This document shows positions 22,528 to 23,948 of a DNA stretch of 23,948 nucleotides, in pieces. Source of the stretch: VMCP01 sp964492925 (GTDB taxonomy: Bacteria; Bacteroidota; Bacteroidia; NS11-12g; UBA955). The notes under the pieces were generated by a model, which ran no database searches, was not told the DNA's origin, and saw nothing but the letters and a program-made list of their open reading frames with translations. Within the stretch, counting starts at the first letter, position 1, and each line of letters begins with the position of its first letter. The translations under genes were made by a program, and so were the position numbers. The stretch is from NCBI GenBank assembly GCA_964492925.1, contig CAZBMF010000033.1, forward strand, positions 1 through 23,948. The letters run 5' to 3'.

Positions 22528-23897
22528 GATTTAAATGTATTTGTCCAACCTTTCCAACCGTCGCTTTCCGACATTGATTCGTTGTGTATGATGAAACAAA
22601 AGTTTCCGTTTATTTCTTCAATTATTTGTTTAATTGATGTTGCTAAAGAATTAGCAGAAAATGAATTCAATTTTAAATAGTTTTTACAAGTTACATCCAT
22701 AATTGAGAATGAATGCACAGTGATATTTGTTTCTTTTTGTTCCAAAACATTGAACCATTTTACCGGTTTGCTACTACCATTTCTAAATCCAATGCAATGT
22801 GCAAATCCCATGCTCCAGTCATCGGTGATGCCGATGTTTTCGAGCACAGTATAAGTTTGGGGAAGTTTGAAATTCAAGAAATGTTGTCGGCTACTGCAAA
22901 TTTTCATGCCCAATGTTTGTTCTAGCCATTGTTTTTCTTCACGGTATGTTATTTCTAGATTTTCGTGTTGAAAGGATGGGTGATATCCAACTTGGGCATA
23001 TTGCTGACTTTCTGTAATTTCGAGATGAAACGAAGTGTTTCCACGTGAAATTTGTTTGTTTTTTGATGTGGTTTTTTCGTTACACAGCCAAAAAATGCGT
23101 GAATTTTTGTTTCCTCCCAAAATGGATTTCAGGGTGATCGATGGTTTAAATTGATCTTCTCTCTTTAGAATAAATTTCATTCTGTCTGCCAACGTACTCG
23201 GATGAAAGATGGCCCCTCCAAAAAATGTAATGAAGCCTTTTCCTTTGAATTGAAAACATTGGTCTACATCGGCGGTTGGAATGATTGAGAAGTTTTTTTC
23301 TTTTGAGGGACAAAGACCGATGTAATTGAACAGATGTTGAATGGCGATATCGGCCATTGGCAGTAAATGCATTTTTTCCTGAACAAATGTTAGTTTTGAA
23401 GCATCAAATCTTCCGTGTAAATCTGTGTTTTTGGCTGTTTTTTCTGCGAGGGTTTCTTCAACGTTTGCAATAAGTGCAAAAACATGAGCAAAAACATCAA
23501 AGCCTAATTTGGATTCTAAAGGGAAGTAAACCTTTCTCAGTGAATGAGTAGTGTTGATTTTTAATTCGTTATCAATGTTTAATATGTTGCAGATATTTTG
23601 ATAGGCGTTATCCATAATTTCCGACTTTGGAAATTGTATCAAACCTATGGGCAATTCTGTTTTTAAATTGATTTTCGAAAAATCTTCGGTAAAAAGAAAA
23701 TTTGAATTGGGCACCCAATGTCCCTCAAAATCAATCATTTCATTTTCGGTATAATAGATTTTTATGGGGGAAGACGACTGTAAATAGTGGCTTTGAGACT
23801 GTGTAATTTCAAAATTCACTTGGCATTGATTCACAAATATTTCCTTCAGAACATAGTAAAGGCTGTTTGAAACTTTGTGAGTGAATACCAAAATCAT
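22509..23897 (-). CDS. DUF7033-containing polysaccharide deacetylase-like protein
   Basis: This encodes 462 residues from the ATG at 23897 (MILVFTHKVSNSLYYVLKEIF), which is the usual start of this Bacteroidota family. Reading from 23945 adds 16 atypical residues. The first 200 residues correspond to the DUF7033 region (FEITQSQSHYLQSSSPIKIYYTENE, ending near FDASKLTFVQEKMHLLPMADI). A NodB-like domain follows, with TADVDQCFQFKGKG in place of the TFDD metal motif, VGYHPSFQHE as the His motif, and SRQHFLNFKLPQTYTVLENIGITDDWSMGFAHCIGFRNG. Deacetylase activity on an envelope glycan is suggested by the fold but not proven, as the metal motif is diverged. It is the first gene of the operon. The window ends 51 bp upstream of the start. 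Confidence 0.8.
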   Translation of the reverse strand: MILVFTHKVSNSLYYVLKEIFVNQCQVNFEITQSQSHYLQSSSPIKIYYTENEMIDFEGHWVPNSNFLFTEDFSKINLKTELPIGLIQFPKSEIMDNAYQNICNILNIDNELKINTTHSLRKVYFPLESKLGFDVFAHVFALIANVEETLAEKTAKNTDLHGRFDASKLTFVQEKMHLLPMADIAIQHLFNYIGLCPSKEKNFSIIPTADVDQCFQFKGKGFITFFGGAIFHPSTLADRMKFILKREDQFKPSITLKSILGGNKNSRIFWLCNEKTTSKNKQISRGNTSFHLEITESQQYAQVGYHPSFQHENLEITYREEKQWLEQTLGMKICSSRQHFLNFKLPQTYTVLENIGITDDWSMGFAHCIGFRNGSSKPVKWFNVLEQKETNITVHSFSIMDVTCKNYLKLNSFSANSLATSIKQIIEEINGNFCFIIHNESMSESDGWKGWTNTFKSWASNI

Positions 23898-23948
23898 AAA
23901 AAAGGGTTTATTTTTGTGCAAAATAATGAAAGTTGCATTAATCACGGG

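Noticed and set aside
3976..23047. Other CACGTG-centred sites at 3976, 8202, 8319, 18541 and 23042 as parS
   Set aside because: Each matches parS in only one arm or only in the inner bases. At 18541 the outer four positions differ; at 8202 and 8319 the left arm is unrelated; 3976 is only the hexamer. They are not convincing.
1..23948. CRISPR array or tRNA gene
   Set aside because: The repeat arrays lack regular spacers, and no cloverleaf-like sequence with TTCGANTC-type arms was seen.

Overview
The window is an AT-rich chromosomal segment from a member of the Bacteroidota. The evidence is the gene content (a type-B T9SS/gliding-motility C-terminal domain protein, Ig-like and small lipoproteins, DUF7033-type deacetylase-like protein, menaquinone genes, paired M16 peptidases) and several TAnnTTTG promoter elements, the -7 box of this phylum. 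The genus cannot be named from what is visible. No rRNA or tRNA gene, CRISPR array or complete insertion sequence was found.

Layout. 1-2440 (+): the tail of a HigA-like antitoxin gene, rbfA, and a LolC/FtsX-type ABC permease, followed by a long non-coding repeat array. 2441-4564 (-): rpoN then pth. 4565-5284: a gene-poor stretch with duplicated non-coding blocks. 5285-5839 (-): a small lipoprotein with a clear promoter and terminator. 5840-6525: decamer repeats and a possible 34-residue ORF. 6526-7596 (+): prfA. 7612-9474 (-): pheS then lpxH. 9475-9854: AT-rich gap. 9855-17964 (-): M16 peptidase pair, T9SS cargo protein, ybeY, then mnmG with its own promoter, coupled to an Ig-like lipoprotein. 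18140-23897 (-): a tightly overlapped five-gene unit: DUF7033 protein, GNAT/FemAB-like protein, menA, menC and an RsmF-like rRNA methyltransferase.

Translation dominates: rbfA, pth, prfA, pheS, mnmG, ybeY and the rRNA m5C methyltransferase act in ribosome maturation, tRNA modification, charging, recycling or termination. A second theme is the envelope: the permease, lpxH, two lipoproteins, the T9SS cargo and the deacetylase-like protein. The third is menaquinone synthesis.

The most interesting signals are not genes. (1) A two-part repeat module, made of degenerate TTTARRG heptamers followed by TCTAATCTTTCTAACCC units, occurs four times in the same orientation. One copy is interrupted by a 19-bp palindrome flanked by a 5-bp direct duplication, which looks like a tiny mobile element with an identifiable empty site. 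(2) A near-perfect parS site lies in the presumed 5' leader of mnmG, with a second parS-like palindrome 0.9 kb away. (3) Several genes have a TAnnTTTG box ending only 4-5 nt before the start codon, which predicts leaderless mRNAs.
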